DNA of 64,000 nt from Parapristionchus giblindavisi (GCA_943737045.1 CALSFV010000236.1:62001-126000); one strand, 5' to 3'; positions 1-13,199 are shown, counted from the stretch's first letter. The notes: a model not told the origin generated them from the letters alone. Translations and numbers: made by a program.

Positions 1-854
1 GCTTTTATAAAGTTTATAAAGGAATAGGACCACGCAACGATATGACAATTACGTGCGATATTCTGTAGAGACTAATGCGTTAGATGTGCATGATGTAAAA
101 GCGGTGAAAACGAAAGGCATTGGATACGCCACAACTTTTATTTCGGCGACAAAAACAAGATAAGTAGTCAATATGACTGAAACATAGAGAATAAGAGAAA
201 GTGTGTCTTCGTCTATACTGTTGCTCATAGAGACACTGAAGTAATAATGAATTGTGAAAGAAAGAGGGCATGAGTCGGCTGAGTCTAAAGTCTAAATGCG
301 ATGTTATCCAAGGTAGGGGGGGGAAATAGTTATCGATTACATTAAAGATATTCTATCATTATCAACAAATGCGTATTAACATCGATTTCAATTCTTACGA
401 CGTACTTACTATGTACATCAACTTTTGAAAAATAGCAGAAAATTCTTATCTGGAATTTTCTTGCTTCGGATATTGCCACATCTTCTCTAAATCGATATTA
501 ATTTTTCTTGATTTCTGACAAGATCGATCGTCACTTGCCCAAAAATCTACTTTTCTCATTTTTTTTGTGATGGAAATAAAGAATAAAGAATGAATCACAA
601 AGTTTTAGGGAATCGGACATTCACCAAATATTTTTTTGTTCCGAGAATCGTCTCTAATACTTTGTCAAATCAAGAATTCCTTCCTTTCCATAACATATTT
701 ATTGATTTCTTTTAATACAATAATGAGCACAAAGTGGAAAATCTTCTTCATTAGGTATCGAAGTGATTATTATCTAATTGAGTCCTGAAATTTTAATTAA
801 TAAAAATTTAATTGAATGAAAGTTAAAAAATCAATAATAAAAACTGTCTGACCT
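1..854. other. AT-rich flank, no gene seen
   Basis: I see no convincing exon. Short open frames occur on both strands, but none has a signal peptide, a domain motif or matching splice phases. The stretch is the 3' flank of the zinc-finger gene that ends at 855. Confidence 0.5.
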
Positions 855-3800
855 TCATAACATTTCCGATTTAATCGATTGATTATCATATTGCCATAAA
901 ATAATTTCGTCAGGACGATGACACTGTAATGAATTTATGTTGAAACATCAGAAGACGTCAGAAAATCGTCAAAAAATAGTATAACTTTTCTAAAATATCT
1001 GTTATGAAAAAAGAACATACCTTGTTGAAATGTGCTATAAGGAAAGTAGGAGAATGTATTGTTCGACAACATTTTTCACATTCATACCATAATTCTTTCT
1101 GAATGAACAAATGTTTCATTATTTCGCTGTTTCGAACACTCTGCCAGACACTTTATGTTTTTTTAAACAAAATTGAGAATTATTTTTATTGTGAATTACG
1201 TAGTTCAAGAATTATCTCAAGAAAATCTCCCAGAGAACGGTCTTTATTGTGTGGAGAAAAAGTCCGAAATATTCAAAATTGCCGTATCCACAGCAAAAAA
1301 AGGTTAAGGGAGCGTAGCTTTTCTCAATGGTCTCTTCGACGCGTAATGTTAGAGAACAGAGAAATAGTGTGCAGAATATAGAGACCATTGAGAGAGGTAA
1401 AGCTCCCTTTAATATGAAAATAATTCTATTCTGGAGAGTATCGAAGTCCGTTACCGTTCATAGAAACTTTGAATGATAGGAATTTGTAAACCAACCTTTG
1501 TTAGTGTAGTATTGTGTTTCCTAGATAGATGTTTTTCGAACGCAAATCTTCCCCTATTTAGTGTTGCCTGTAAAACAAATATTAATTATTTTCAAAAATT
1601 TTACAGAAAACGTTGAAAAGGCACGAAAAAATAAATTATAGGAACTTACTTGACAGAGGAAACATTTTGACATATCAACCCGTTTCTTTTTTCGAGTATG
1701 ATCAACTTGAAATGCACTTCTTCTGCTTTCTTGTGTCTGAGATAAAATAGTATTAAATATTCTTCAAAATACCAAATATTATAATAAAGATTTACCTTGA
1801 TTCCAACAATCGCTTGCTGCATTGTTTTCTTGTTGTATAAAGTTCGAAATGATGGTTTATTGCACTAAAATAGCGTTGTAATTGTAAGAAATATTGAATA
1901 AAAAGATAGGGGAAGAAATATTGAATCAAAAATATTGCAGCTTGTTCTCTCTGACTGTTGCATAAGTCAAAAATCAAAATAGTACTTTATTTGATTTGAT
2001 ATGATTTAAGCAGGATTCGACACAACCGAATTTTTGTCCGCACTTACAAACAAGTCTTCCATCTAACTGAAACATGCTTAATTAATAATCAAAGTTATAA
2101 ATGACAGGCAAAAATGTTCACCTACTTTTTTAATGGTCGTTTCATGAACTTTTCTCAAATGTGCACTCAGCGATAAGAGATTTCTATATCTGTTCTGAAA
2201 GTATTGACGATTAGGCTATGCAATAATTAAAGAAGAATTTTTTTAAACAAACCTTGCAAATTGGACAGTCAAGATTGCTTTCAATAAGATTCTCGTCAAT
2301 TTCCTGTGAGCAATCAATTATACCGTATTATTCCATTGAAATTGCGCAGTTTGCTTCATTATCAAAACAAAAAACTGTTTGGTTCTCTAGTTGACCATGG
2401 CTGTTCAAAGGATTAACCCCATTGAGGGAAACTAGGAGCCGCCCTCTCACTCTAGCGAGAAACCGCGACGTTTTTACGCGACGCATTGGCAATATATTAA
2501 ATTGCTACCTCTCATTTAGGCTTTATTTACAGTGTGTCATTTATTATGTCAAACGAACAAATAAAAAAAGATTTTTTTGCATATTTTTGTTGGTAGTCTT
2601 TACTCTAAATTAACATGAACAAAAGAATAATGAAAACGTACTAGTTGTTCAATAACATGTATATCATCATCATCATTCGATTCTTCCATAGTATCATTCA
2701 TTTCATTTTCGATCGAATCATCTAACGATAATATATTGTCTTCAACTGTGTCATGATCCGAAATGGTATCGACAGAAATTTCCTGAATGTGAGAAGTCAA
2801 AGAAATCGATTGTTTTACACTTACCATTAATTTGTTTTGATCACTAATGAATTGATTGGAGACATTCTCTGATTCACATTTCTTTCTCTTGCGATTAGAA
2901 TGAGAAGAGTTGTTGGAAGAACTTTCAGTAGAATGAAGTAAGTTCTCACATTTAATACTCTTTTGAGTTGATTCAATTGCTCCCGAATATCCATCAATGT
3001 ATGGAATTGGAGGAGGGACGGATTTGGATTGATTCGGTGATACATTGGCCTCGGGGACTACAGTAGGCAGCGCGGATACGGTATTTTCAGGGAATACTGT
3101 AGATTGAGTAGGTACGATACCAAACGTTGTTACTATAAGCGGATCAGGTGTGGTACTCAATGGAACTTCCGTTTTTACTGAACCAAAGTTCGAGGGCAAC
3201 GGTGAAATAGGATTCATCGAATGATATACGGTAGTCAGGTCAGGAATGGTTGAATAAACTTCTATGAAACATTGAGAGAGACCATAGAACAAGTCATGCA
3301 ATTCATCGAATCTGAATAAAAAACTAATTATTGATTTTCATTTATTAAATTTTCTAAATTGGGCAATCGCTGTAAATTATCTCTCAAAACTTTCATAAAA
3401 CGTAACAATACATACCTGTCTACATCACGAATGTATGATTTCGCTTGTTCATATTCTAGTTCACGAAGCGCGATATGAACTGTCTAAAAACGGAATATAA
3501 ACTATGTTAGTAATATCCTCATTTTCGTTTTTTTTGTCTAATTATAATGAGACAAAACGCTCGGTTATGATATTTGATCCTACAATTGAATTTAAACGAG
3601 AAAATCAAAATGAAAGATTCACAAGATAAAGAAACGGATTAATTCATAACATAAACATACATCTTTGTTTGCCCGTGGATCCTTAATTACTCTTAACAGA
3701 TCAATCATACGATAGATCATTGGAATCAATTCATTTGAACTTGAGATAGCGAGATGATGAGCCTTAAAGGAAAATTATAGTTATGCTCCATCCGGATCGG

Positions 3801-4081
3801 CATCCGACAATTAGTATACCCCCATTCTGCTTATTTTATTTAACTAAAAGTTCAAAGATGTGATCTATAGTTCTACAAGGCCAGTTAACTCGCGACAAAC
3901 CAGTGGGTCTTCTTCGTTAAAATAGTGATTTTACGTTAGCATTTCAATTTTATAAAGAGAACTTGAAATAAATAACTATCATAGAAATAGTGATTTACAC
4001 GGCCAAAACAATAAATGTATGACATACCTTTTGATACCATTCTTCCATTGGCTTTTTCGCAATATTAATATGAGAGCTCAT
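855..4081 (-). CDS. C2H2 zinc-finger protein, 13 exons
   Basis: Exons on the minus strand: 4081-4028, 3762-3661, 3483-3416, 3311-2825, 2782-2642, 2303-2253, 2194-2126, 2066-1986, 1864-1796, 1736-1650, 1567-1496, 1098-1021 and 923-855. All junctions keep phase and give 475 residues. The first half is Ser/Pro/Thr-rich, then basic (about 185-190) and acidic (about 240-280). Four fingers follow: C297/C300/H313/H318; a degenerate C331/C333/H346/C352 finger; C399/C402/H416/H421; and C434/C437/H450/H455, whose last histidine lies across the final intron. The first ATG was chosen because exon 1 starts just after an acceptor-like TTTCCAG. The protein is presumably a nuclear DNA- or RNA-binding factor; target and orthologue are unknown. 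The intron at 2783-2824 is 42 nt with no stop, so retention would add 14 residues in frame. The structure is well supported, the function only by motif. Confidence 0.8.
1303..1412. repeat. palindromic MITE, GGGAGCGTA family
   Basis: The ends are inverted copies of a block reading GGGAGCGTA then CTCAATGGTCTCTTC. The element lies between exons 11 and 12 of the zinc-finger gene. Related copies are at 9145-9262 (intron 5 of chemoreceptor A) and 60818-60938 (inside a TIL gene intron). The short open frame across it is a by-product. Confidence 0.7.
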
Positions 4082-4993
4082 TTCTGGAAAGAAAACAAAT
4101 CAAATAATGATGAAAAACGACAGGGAAAGGTTGAAAGGGACGCGAGATTAGTGAGATGGATGGATTCAGGGAAGGGGTCAATGAGAATGAAGAGAGAGAT
4201 GGAATGAGTGAATAGAGATAGTGAAGACTATCCAGAGGGTACATGTATTGAGAACACTCTTACTAGGGTGGTGGGAGAGAATCTAAGTCCCTCGCCTTGG
4301 CCACTCATCATAGACTCTCATCGGGTCACTGACCCCACTGGCATTTTCACTCGCCAACCGTCGGGTGAGTTGGAATCTGTCGGGTCAAGCGAGAATCAAT
4401 GAGTTTTTCTCAGTTTGTATTAGTCGGATTGAAAAACTGAAAGCATATTTGGAATCAGCACACAAAGAACATGAGAAATATGCTTTTTAATAATAGAAAA
4501 GTCGAAGTTTAAGTAAAGTTGTAATGGGTGGAATTGTGGCTAAAATGTGCCTTTTTCGCATGTTTAAGAAGATTTTGTTAGAGTATCCGTGAACCAAATG
4601 AGGAAAGAAGTGTATCTATGAAACGAGCACTTCACGGGCTATCGATAGAAGGGTCGATTGCATAAAATATGTGATTTTTTTTTATTTTTCAAAAATTTCA
4701 AAAATTTCATTTTTCTGAAATATTTGATGTGTGTATATTGTTCATGATTATCTGTCTGTATTTGCATTTACCTAATCACACAATATGTCAATACAGTTGT
4801 AAATGAGCTACTCTTGGATCATGGGCGCATATTGTAAATTAGCGGTGTCCTTTAAAGGCGGCGCCCTCTTATCCCTTTGACACCTGTCGGTGTTTTTTCT
4901 GTGAACACGGATATGACCCAATCAGCACAAAAGGAGGAGCTATAAGTAAGTCAATCAGTCATTCATTCATTCATTCATTCATTCACTATCATC

Positions 4994-5161
4994 ATGATGT
5001 CGTCTATCTGGGACCACTTCATTGCCGACAAGGAAAATGAGACAGCCGCTTGCAAGCACTGCAACGTCAGGTATCTCACCAAGAAAGGAAGCACTTGCAA
5101 CCTGTGGAGACATGTCAGGAGTAAGCACCCCGTAGAGCTCATTGATTCGGGTGTCCGATGA
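4994..5161 (+). pseudogene. BED zinc-finger fragment of a hAT transposase
   Basis: This 55-codon frame opens with a WDHF motif and carries CKHC, then STCNLWRH and SKH: the aromatic plus C-x2-C ... H-x4-H layout of a BED finger. After the stop, another frame continues as a run of Asp/Glu/Ser (5162-5215), the usual linker after such fingers, so a frameshift or lost intron separates them. The rest of the transposase is missing. A domesticated BED gene is possible but unlikely, given the hAT-type ends around it. Confidence 0.6.
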
Positions 5162-5231
5162 GAGTGACTTTGATGAAGAATGTTCCGAGGATGAATTAGA
5201 AGATGATTTCACACTAGGGTTGGCAATTACG

Positions 5232-5490
5232 CATACGCATTGCGGGCCCACAATACTCTGTAAAATCATTGCGGACCCGCTATGGCATTGCGGGCCCGCA
5301 ATGACTACTTTATTTCTATCTTGACAATTTTTGTGATCGGTCGTTCTTCTGTTCTCTTCACTTTCCTTCGCTCTCTCGTTTACTTGAGAACAGAGAAGAA
5401 CAACCGATCACAAAAAGTAGTCAAAAAGTAATAAAGAGCGCGCCCGCAATGATTTTACGCCGCACTGCGAGTCCGCAATCACTAGCAATG
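5232..5490. repeat. GC-rich inverted repeat nested in the hAT element
   Basis: ATTGCGGGCCCGCAAT palindromes and their variants occur on both sides of a hairpin centred near 5370, where GTGATCGGTCGTTCTTCT pairs with its complement at 5395-5415. The composition is far more GC-rich than the surrounding AT-rich DNA. Confidence 0.6.
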
Positions 5491-5991
5491 AAATCAATGC
5501 CACTACTCTATTTCACACTGCCCTAGTCGCGCTCTCGGGCGTAAAAAGTTATACATTAACCCTCCGATGTTTCATTGTATTGACCCGTTTTATCGCTTTT
5601 CCGGCTTTTTAAAGTGTTCCCGAATATTAATGATAATAATAAATTAATTTTCATCTTAAACTCGTATTTCTGAACAAATCAGTAATTTTACCATGAAAAT
5701 TTGCGAGAAATCAAAAAAAAACATATTTCACTTGTCTCTACTATTGCATGGAAGCTCTCGAAAATCCAAATCCAACTATGTGTTATCAAATCTGTCCGAT
5801 TTCTGCTTTTTGAGAAGATCGGACTGAGCCTTGGATGACCCGACAATCCAACTCTTATTAGACTCTATGTCTCGTTGATCACTCACCCGAGAGAGAGTGA
5901 GGCTGTAAACAGTCTCTCGTCGGGTCACCCGGCAGAAAAGGGCCAGGGGGGAAATCATCCGTGATTCTCTCCCACCACTCTAACTCTTACC

Positions 5992-7264
5992 ACTAGTAAA
6001 TGAAATGACTATGCATTAGATACTTTAACTATAATACAATATATTTCTGGTAACAATGCTGTGTGGCGATTTTAATGAAGATATTTAACTGAAGGTACCT
6101 TAAACTGCTAATGGTTACTTTGTCTAGAACCCTTTACCGAAACAACGGAATCGGTCGACAATAATATCTATATGATTAAAAAAAGTGAAACATTTGTGAG
6201 AAATTGCTGCAAAATTTGACACAATTCTGATTCCTTTTCAAGTTCTTGATGACGTTTTATCTGAGGAAAAATGCCCATGAATGCTGAATAGTGTATCACA
6301 GTGGTTCAAATGAATCAAGTTAATTAGAGAGAAGGAAGATGAAATGTTTCATGACTGTGAAGAAAAATATATTAAAAAAATGTTTCGGCCCTCGGTTCTA
6401 GACTCCGGAACCGACCCATGTGGGTCGGATGGCTTAGGGTAAAAAGATCGGTTCTTACAATGTACCCATGAGCTGGAATATTGAACAAATATGAATGATT
6501 TTTCAGTATAGTTCACGGTTCAAGTTCTTGACTTATTACGAACTACCACAGTGGAGAAAAGAGAGGGTCAACTCAAAAGTGTGTAGTAGAATCGGTCAAT
6601 TCTTAGGAAAGATGCCTGTTATACTCTGTTCCGGGGCTGTGCTTTTTCCATTTACCGATTTTCCGATTTTCCGAATTTTGCGAGACAAATCAGAAAAAAT
6701 TTCGGTCGGAAAATTTTCCGATTTAAAAAAAAATTTCCGAATCTTTTTTTGTCTAGAAAAAATACATTTTTTTCCGGCAATTACGGTATTCGGGAGAACA
6801 TCCACTCGAAAAAATTCCAACCTCCATATTCTGAAATACTCGATTTATTCTACATTTTCCTTTAAAAAGTGAATTTTCAGCAATTGCTAAGTACAACGTC
6901 TTACAAGGGTTTTACCTCTTTTACCTTAACCCGGCGATAAGAGATGAGTTATTGCTCATTTGAAAGCCCTTCTTCTGTAGATTAAGACTATGTACTTTAA
7001 AAATGCCACCGAGGTCTGTGCACGGACTTAAAATTGGAGGAGACTTAAAATTAAACGCAATGATGCGCGCACTGATGCACTAGTTCTCCGCGTTATCTCT
7101 GCGCTTTCAAATGCAAAAAAATGAAGAAGGGCTTTCAAATGAGCTATAACTCATCTCTTATCGCCGGATTAATGTAAAAGAGGTTCCTTGTTAGCCATCG
7201 TTCTACCCAACATATTTGTCTTCTTGGAAATTGTAAAACAATTATTTCATTATCGTCCTTCCTC
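5992..7264. repeat. intergenic repeats including a 310-bp palindromic MITE
   Basis: No gene is seen. A MITE at about 6890-7200 has 70-bp inverted ends (ACAAGGGTTTTACCTC on the left, GAGGTTCCTTGT on the right) and resembles the larger foldback at 31.1-32.0 kb. A truncated copy of the hammerhead-like repeat is at 6377-6440. A homopolymer-rich stretch with TTTTCCGATT repeats covers 6640-6780. Confidence 0.6.
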
Positions 7265-7979
7265 AAATATTATCCCTTCCTGAGATTCGACTCCAGCCAG
7301 TGCTCCGCCTCTCACAGCAGTCGCAAAATAGACATGCATTTAGAATAGACAATTAATCGATTGTTTGGTTCGACATAGAAAGGAACGTTGGATGGTCGGC
7401 TGAACCGTGCAGATCATTGCTCTCATCCTTTGGCCCCTAGTTAAATGAGTTAAAATAATCATCATCATCATCATCATTTTTCAACATTGATGCCTAAATT
7501 ACTTCATTCACAGCTATTCGGGTCTTTTCTGAATCATGCTATCAGTGTGACGATTCATTTGCAATGCAATCAGAAGATATTCATCCTTTCCCATCAAAAA
7601 TTAGACTCACACTAATTTCATGAATGATGACCGTAACAAAATTCCATCTAAACGCCTGCAATGAAGTATTCAACCGAACAGAACGTGTACGGTGAATTTA
7701 CTCGGTATTTATTATATTAAAATAAATTAACGACATTTCGAGTTGTACTTTTCAGCATTTAATACTTGAAATGTGTTGAAATTTCGTATAAATGTCAATT
7801 TTTTGCTCAGACAGGCTAAACAGTACTGTCATAAGACACAACCGAGGTTCAGTTCTTATCTATAGGCGGAGTGTAAATTTGAATGTCTTCGACCAGACAG
7901 ATCCTGGTGGCCTCGGATTTAGACTTGAAAAAAGATTTAATGTTATGTTGCGTCCTTTCATTTTCAAATTTTCTAGAAT

Positions 7980-10900
7980 ATGTCGATTGTGCTGGTGCTC
8001 TATCTCGTTCTCTCTCCGGTTTTCTTTGTATTTCCGACGATATGTGAGGTGCTTGTAATCTACAAGCACAGCAGAATGAGGGAGTCCAGCTTCTTCTACT
8101 ACTTTGTTCTACAAGGACTTGTTGTAAGCTTATATATAATACGAGCATGTAACATGCTCGTACTCTGGTTTTTTTCTCCCAGTGGGGCCCCAGCAAAAGA
8201 AAAAAAAATTTTTAACAATCGAAATATTTTCTGAAAAAAATTGAAAATTATGAAAAATCTCTTCATTCAGGCAATTTGCGATTACATCTTTTACAATCTT
8301 CAATCCCGTATCACCCTCTATCCAGGCTACAACGAGTTTTACTCTGATATCCCACTGGAAGTCGGTACTATAATTAATGCGTGAGTTTCCCAGTTACAGT
8401 ATTTGTTTTGATTGGCAATTCAATTTGTACTCTGACTCTCACATTCCTTGTCAATTTCCCACGACAACTGTTTTGGAGCGGTGAAAAGATAACTCAATTG
8501 TGTTGAACCAACTTATCGAATACTGTCTCATGATTTCCAAAATAAATTTTCCTGAATATTTAATTTAAATCAGAAATCATTTCTTTTTAGACCAGTCATC
8601 TTTCTTTTCGTCGTTCATGAATTGATTCTGAGCTTTTCCGCCATAGACAGACTTATAGCCGTCGTGGCCGGTGATCTACATTCAAAGGTAAATTTTAGAA
8701 TTTAATATTTCTTTAAAAATCTACACGATCAGCATCACCATTTTTACAGGCAAACAAAGAGATAAAAATCACTAAATGCTGAACTGTATAGCATGCTGTG
8801 TATTTATATTCCAGTACTGGCGTCACTTTGCGTTCGTTTCAACTGTTTTTCTACTCTTCGCTTCATTCTCCGCGACCTGGCAATCATTCTTAAAAGGATA
8901 TACATTTGAAGCGTGAGGAACTAACAATGGAAGCGCCATACTTTACGGAAGAGATTCTGAAAAAAAGAATATCCGCGTATGCATCGATTTCATAATCTCA
9001 TCCATATAGTTTGGTGCTTCCCTTGTTAATATAATACGTTCAAACAATAAACAAAATTAAATTTCAGAAACGAAATCGGAGACAACAGAACTATTTACAT
9101 TGGATATATGACAGGTGGCCCTGAAGTAATGAAATTGAAAGGGGGCCTAACCTCTCTCAATGGTCCCTTCATTGCACACACTATTTCTCTCTTCTCAAAC
9201 AACGAGAGAGCATTGCGCATCGAAGTTACCATTTAGAAAGATTACGCTCCCTTTATATTCCACTTCAGTAATTTTACTTGTAAATTTTTAATAAACGCAT
9301 TAAGTACTTGCTGTGTTTAGCAAAGTCGCTAATTCTTTTCGCATTCATACACGCTAATTTTAATTTTTCAAAGAATAAAAGTGCTGCAGATGAATCTGGC
9401 CGTTACCATCTTTCTAGTTCTCATGACTAATACGATTGTATCATGTGTTTGTTACATCATCGCCTATTGTGTGTGGAGACGTCGGTGGAAAAACGTGTGA
9501 GTACAAAGTCTCTTCATTAGTCTGCAAGAAAATATGAGCGAAGTAAGATTAGCATTGGGTGAATAATCATTGCCTAACGTCATAATGACATTTGAAGAAT
9601 TTGAGACATTTGAGACTTCTAATATCACTTTTAAAACAGGTAAGTAGTAACCGTGATTTGTATTTTAATGTTATAATATATATATATTTATCGACATGCT
9701 CAGCATGAAACAATACAGGTTTGTAAATCAAAGATAATAGATCACATAACACACATAATTATATCATAGTTTACATTATCAATATATGAAGTCGAAGTAC
9801 TTAAAATTTATTTAAGTTTAATGTAATTTATCCTGCGCCTATTATAGAATTAAAACTGTCCGAACAATACGCTGTTTGCCGCGCAATATTCAGACTCCGC
9901 CCACTTCTTCGCGCGACATACCATTTTCTCTAGTTTTATCGAATTTTATGGCGTTTCCTCATCATTTCACAGGACTTTCAATAAAAATAAAATTATATGC
10001 ATTGAAAAAACGTTCGAAAAAACCTTCCGAAAATTTGGAGTGCGTTTTTCTCAACGGTGGAGAAGTTTACTATATTCGGCATTTGGCGCGGTGTGTGCAA
10101 AACTTTTGTAATTCTATAATATTACATCTTTCAATGTTATAAGCAAGAACTTTATGATTTAGAACAAAGAATAGTATGGACTACAAATTCATGTACCTCG
10201 CTATATTTAGCTTCCTGTTTACTTTGCCTCTGACTATTCACCAGGTATCAACATAAATATGAATATATTTATTCTATTTATTTATCATACATCATAAAGA
10301 TGTTTCAACAAGTAACATGAACGCATCACAATTAAGAAAAAAAAGAAATCTGCACCCGGGGAAAAGAATCATGATTGAATCATCATTGAGGGTGCAGGCA
10401 AAGGCGCGAAATTTAAAAAAAAATTGAAAGTTCCACAATAAGTTTCGAACCCGTGACGTTGCGCTAACTAGTGAACAATTTTATCTCGCTAAGGTACTGA
10501 TGGTCTTGCTAATGTTTAGCATACCACTTGTTCCTTGCACAACATATATGTTATGCTTGTGCATAGACATTCGAGAGCCTCTTCAAGTAAAACTTATAAT
10601 TTATGTTTGCGAAATGTAGGGCAGTGCATTTAAAAAAGTTTAAAAAAATATTATATCTTCTACAAACATCATTTCGGATTATGCTGTTGTCTATTCTATA
10701 TTGCTATATAATGTGTTGAATCTAGTCGGAGAAGGTTTGATTCAAGTGTATTTATATTGCAGTTTGCGTTCGCGTGCCAAAAGATTTGCGGCTATGAATT
10801 GTCTGAACTGATTGTCTATATGCTTTTCGAGATTCTACCCTGGCTAATGGATATAAAGTGAGACTTAAAGTCACATCGGAGCTTATTCGAAACTCCTCTC

Positions 10901-12201
10901 TCAGGCGATGCTCTCTCGTTTTCTTTCGTTACGAGAGAGTGTTGCCAGAGCGGAGAGTGCAACGATCTCTTTATTTAACCTTATTTTAAGACATTTCGCC
11001 ATGGTTTACATGATCGTCGGCATGAATCACAACTTCCGTAGGCAGTGCTTCAAAATGGGTATGTTTTTATTTAAAATATTCTTTAGGTTACGCAGAAAAA
11101 ACACAATAATAATAATAATAATTCTGATTAATTATTAATTTGATTAATAATGATTCCTCTGCTTTTCTGTCGAGCTTGCGGTCGATATGGCATTGTTGTC
11201 CAAGTGACCCTTGCCCACCTTCCCTCGTCTATTCCATCTACATATAAGGAACCCAGTTGAATCCTCTCCCAGAAGGTGTTTGGAAAGCCGGGAGGTGTAT
11301 TTCCTTCTTCATGCAGCTACTTCGGACGGAGCAACTACTGCTACGTGGGTTGTTGTTCTATTTCTAATGGATTAATTTCTGGAGTCTACTTCGTAGTAAG
11401 CGCAAATATTGAAAAACCATCAAGATATACACGAACGATGAACCGATGAATAGACGAAAGAATTGTAACTCATTGATCTGTGAAAAACCCCTGCCATGAC
11501 CCACCGCACCAATGTGCGAATGTGATAAAAAACACAAGTTCATGCATAATTCAGTCTATACGAAGATATTGTTATTGTAAGTAAACTGTAGATGATCTCA
11601 TCACTAAATTATTTGCATTGTTTTTCACGCTAAATTTTGTGGTGTCTAAATTTTGGTCGGAATTTTAAAATTTCATTTGAAATTTACTAAACTTTCTTTG
11701 ATGTTCAAGAATTCATTGAATATCAAATTTTGAAATGTCTTTATCACATGTATTACATATCACACATATCCACGAGACTGTTAATAATATATACAAAGTT
11801 CACTTTACATATAACATTTGTAAAATGTGTGAAGTGAAATAGTAAGTGCAATACAAAATTTGTAAACTTGTTTACAGAGATTTTCAATGACAAACGAGCG
11901 AAACAAATTGTTTTCCAAAAGAATCATATCAGGAAAGAGAGTTGGCAAATGAAACTGATCACATTTGCTGATCAACAGGTTTTCGTAAACCCAAACATAT
12001 TGTCAGACTGAAAAAGCTTCTTCATTGCACTCATTAACTAAACTTCGCTTATATGTTAGGTATTACAAGAACGAACATTTCGGTTCCCTCACCGAGGACG
12101 GGGCATGGATAGAACGAAATTGGGCAAATAATATATATTTTTCTGACTTGGAGATGTGCTTTTCGCTTTCGTCCAGCGATTATGGAAACTGCAAGCATTA
12201 G
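7980..12201 (+). CDS. serpentine chemoreceptor A (7TM, Srg-superfamily-like)
   Basis: Exons: 7980-8123, 8271-8380, 8591-8687, 8815-8912, 9068-9125, 9390-9496, 10163-10244, 10763-10857, 10991-11058, 11878-11978 and 12070-12201, for 363 residues with consistent phases. Seven hydrophobic segments fall in the exons. Landmarks are MREESSFF-like text after TM1 (MRESSFFYYF), SAIDRLIAVV at the end of TM3, YWRHFAF before TM4, RRRWKN after TM5, and PWLMDIKHF then NFRRQCF after TM7. The layout fits the nematode Srg/Srv superfamily of plasma-membrane chemosensory GPCRs; ligand unknown. An acceptor TTTTCTAG sits 3 nt before the ATG, as in both paralogues, suggesting SL trans-splicing or a 5' UTR exon. Exons 10-11 (a charged tail) rest on phase only, with a weak acceptor at 12069; reading through instead ends at 11138. 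Confidence 0.75.
9145..9262. repeat. MITE of the GGGAGCGTA family in intron 5
   Basis: Inverted ends with CTCTCAATGGTC and a terminal block close to AAGGGGGCC / GCTCCCTTTA. Same family as 1303-1412 and 60818-60938. Confidence 0.6.
10340..10500 (-). repeat. insert with a tRNA-like B box in intron 7 of receptor A
   Basis: The insert carries an inverted CACCC / GGGTG core (10353-10395) and, on the minus strand, GGGTTCGAAAC (near 10446-10456), close to a pol III B box. A clear A box is not evident, so this is only a possible SINE fragment. Confidence 0.3.
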
Positions 12202-13199
12202 CCATAGCTCTACTCATCTTCGAAAAGGACCAACATATATGTTATCTTTGAAAATGTAGTCCTGTTTCTGTCGCTATTGTATCTTGAGCGTCTACATTTC
12301 TGAATCTTCCTCTTCTCTGACTTGCGAGGTTCGACTCCCACCAGTGTTACGATTCTTACAGCAGTCGCAAATTGCACAAGCATGTTCAATCGACAACCAT
12401 GGATAAAATGTTTACAGTGTTTTTTCAACATTGCAGACACGTAAATTTCTTCACAGATTTTTAGCATAGTCTGGTCTTTTCTGAATCCTGCAATCAGCGT
12501 GACGATGCATTTGCAGTGCAATCAGAAGCAATTCATCATTGCATCAAAGGTTACATTCACACTAATTGTGGTCATGTCTTCTTTTTTTGCCTGATTAGTA
12601 TACTCTATTTTTTCAAAGACTTTTACTATTTTCTTCTATAACATCAACCTCGTCGTGACCAGAGAGTGCTTCTGCATACACGGTCAAAACGATGAATAAT
12701 GACCATATTCGATATACATACACGCCTCCAATGAAGTGCTTATAAGAACTGGACCTGTTCGGTAAACTTCTAGGTTTATTTATTTCAAGCTTCTGATAAA
12801 ATATATTATTGTGCATATTAAGGTCAAACGTATTTGTCAAAACCGTATAACGGTATTTCGAGTTGCATTTTTGAAATCACTTGAAATGTGTTGAAATTTC
12901 ATTTAAATGTCACATTTTCGCACAGACAGACTAGAGTGTACTGTCGTAGGACACATCTTAGGCTTAGTTCCCATATATAGGAGGAATACTGATTTTAATT
13001 TCCTTACCCAGACAATCTAGCAAGAAGTTCCTGGTAGTCTCGAATTCAATTCATCTTTTTTAAAGAATTAATGTCACACCCCGAACTAATTTGACTTAAA
13101 TATACAGAAAAAGAAACCTTGACCGTTGCCAGAGCGGATTGTTTCAAATTTGCTTTGTTGTACCGTTAAAATATGCAAAATGTTCACATTTTCTAGGAT
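12202..13199. other. spacer between receptors A and B
   Basis: No exon is seen. It is largely the duplicated 5' flank of the receptor unit, matching 7265-7979, and is probably the receptor B promoter region. The last bases are the acceptor TTTTCTAG just before the ATG. Confidence 0.5.

Larger units (their letters stand above)
4265..5983 (+). mobile_element. decayed hAT-like transposon with BED finger
   Basis: The ends are imperfect inverted repeats, AGGGTGGTGGGAGAGAATC on the left and the same block in reverse at 5963-5983. They are flanked by CTCTTACT (4257-4264) and CTCTTACC (5984-5991), a near-perfect 8-bp target duplication as made by hAT transposases. Inside is a BED-type zinc-finger ORF at 4994-5161 and a nested GC-rich palindrome near 5240-5475. 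No catalytic transposase core was found. Confidence 0.65.

Noticed and set aside
6495..6872. 125-codon plus-strand frame
   Set aside because: Phe/Lys/Ile-rich translation of TTTTCCGA-type repeats, mirrored on the other strand.
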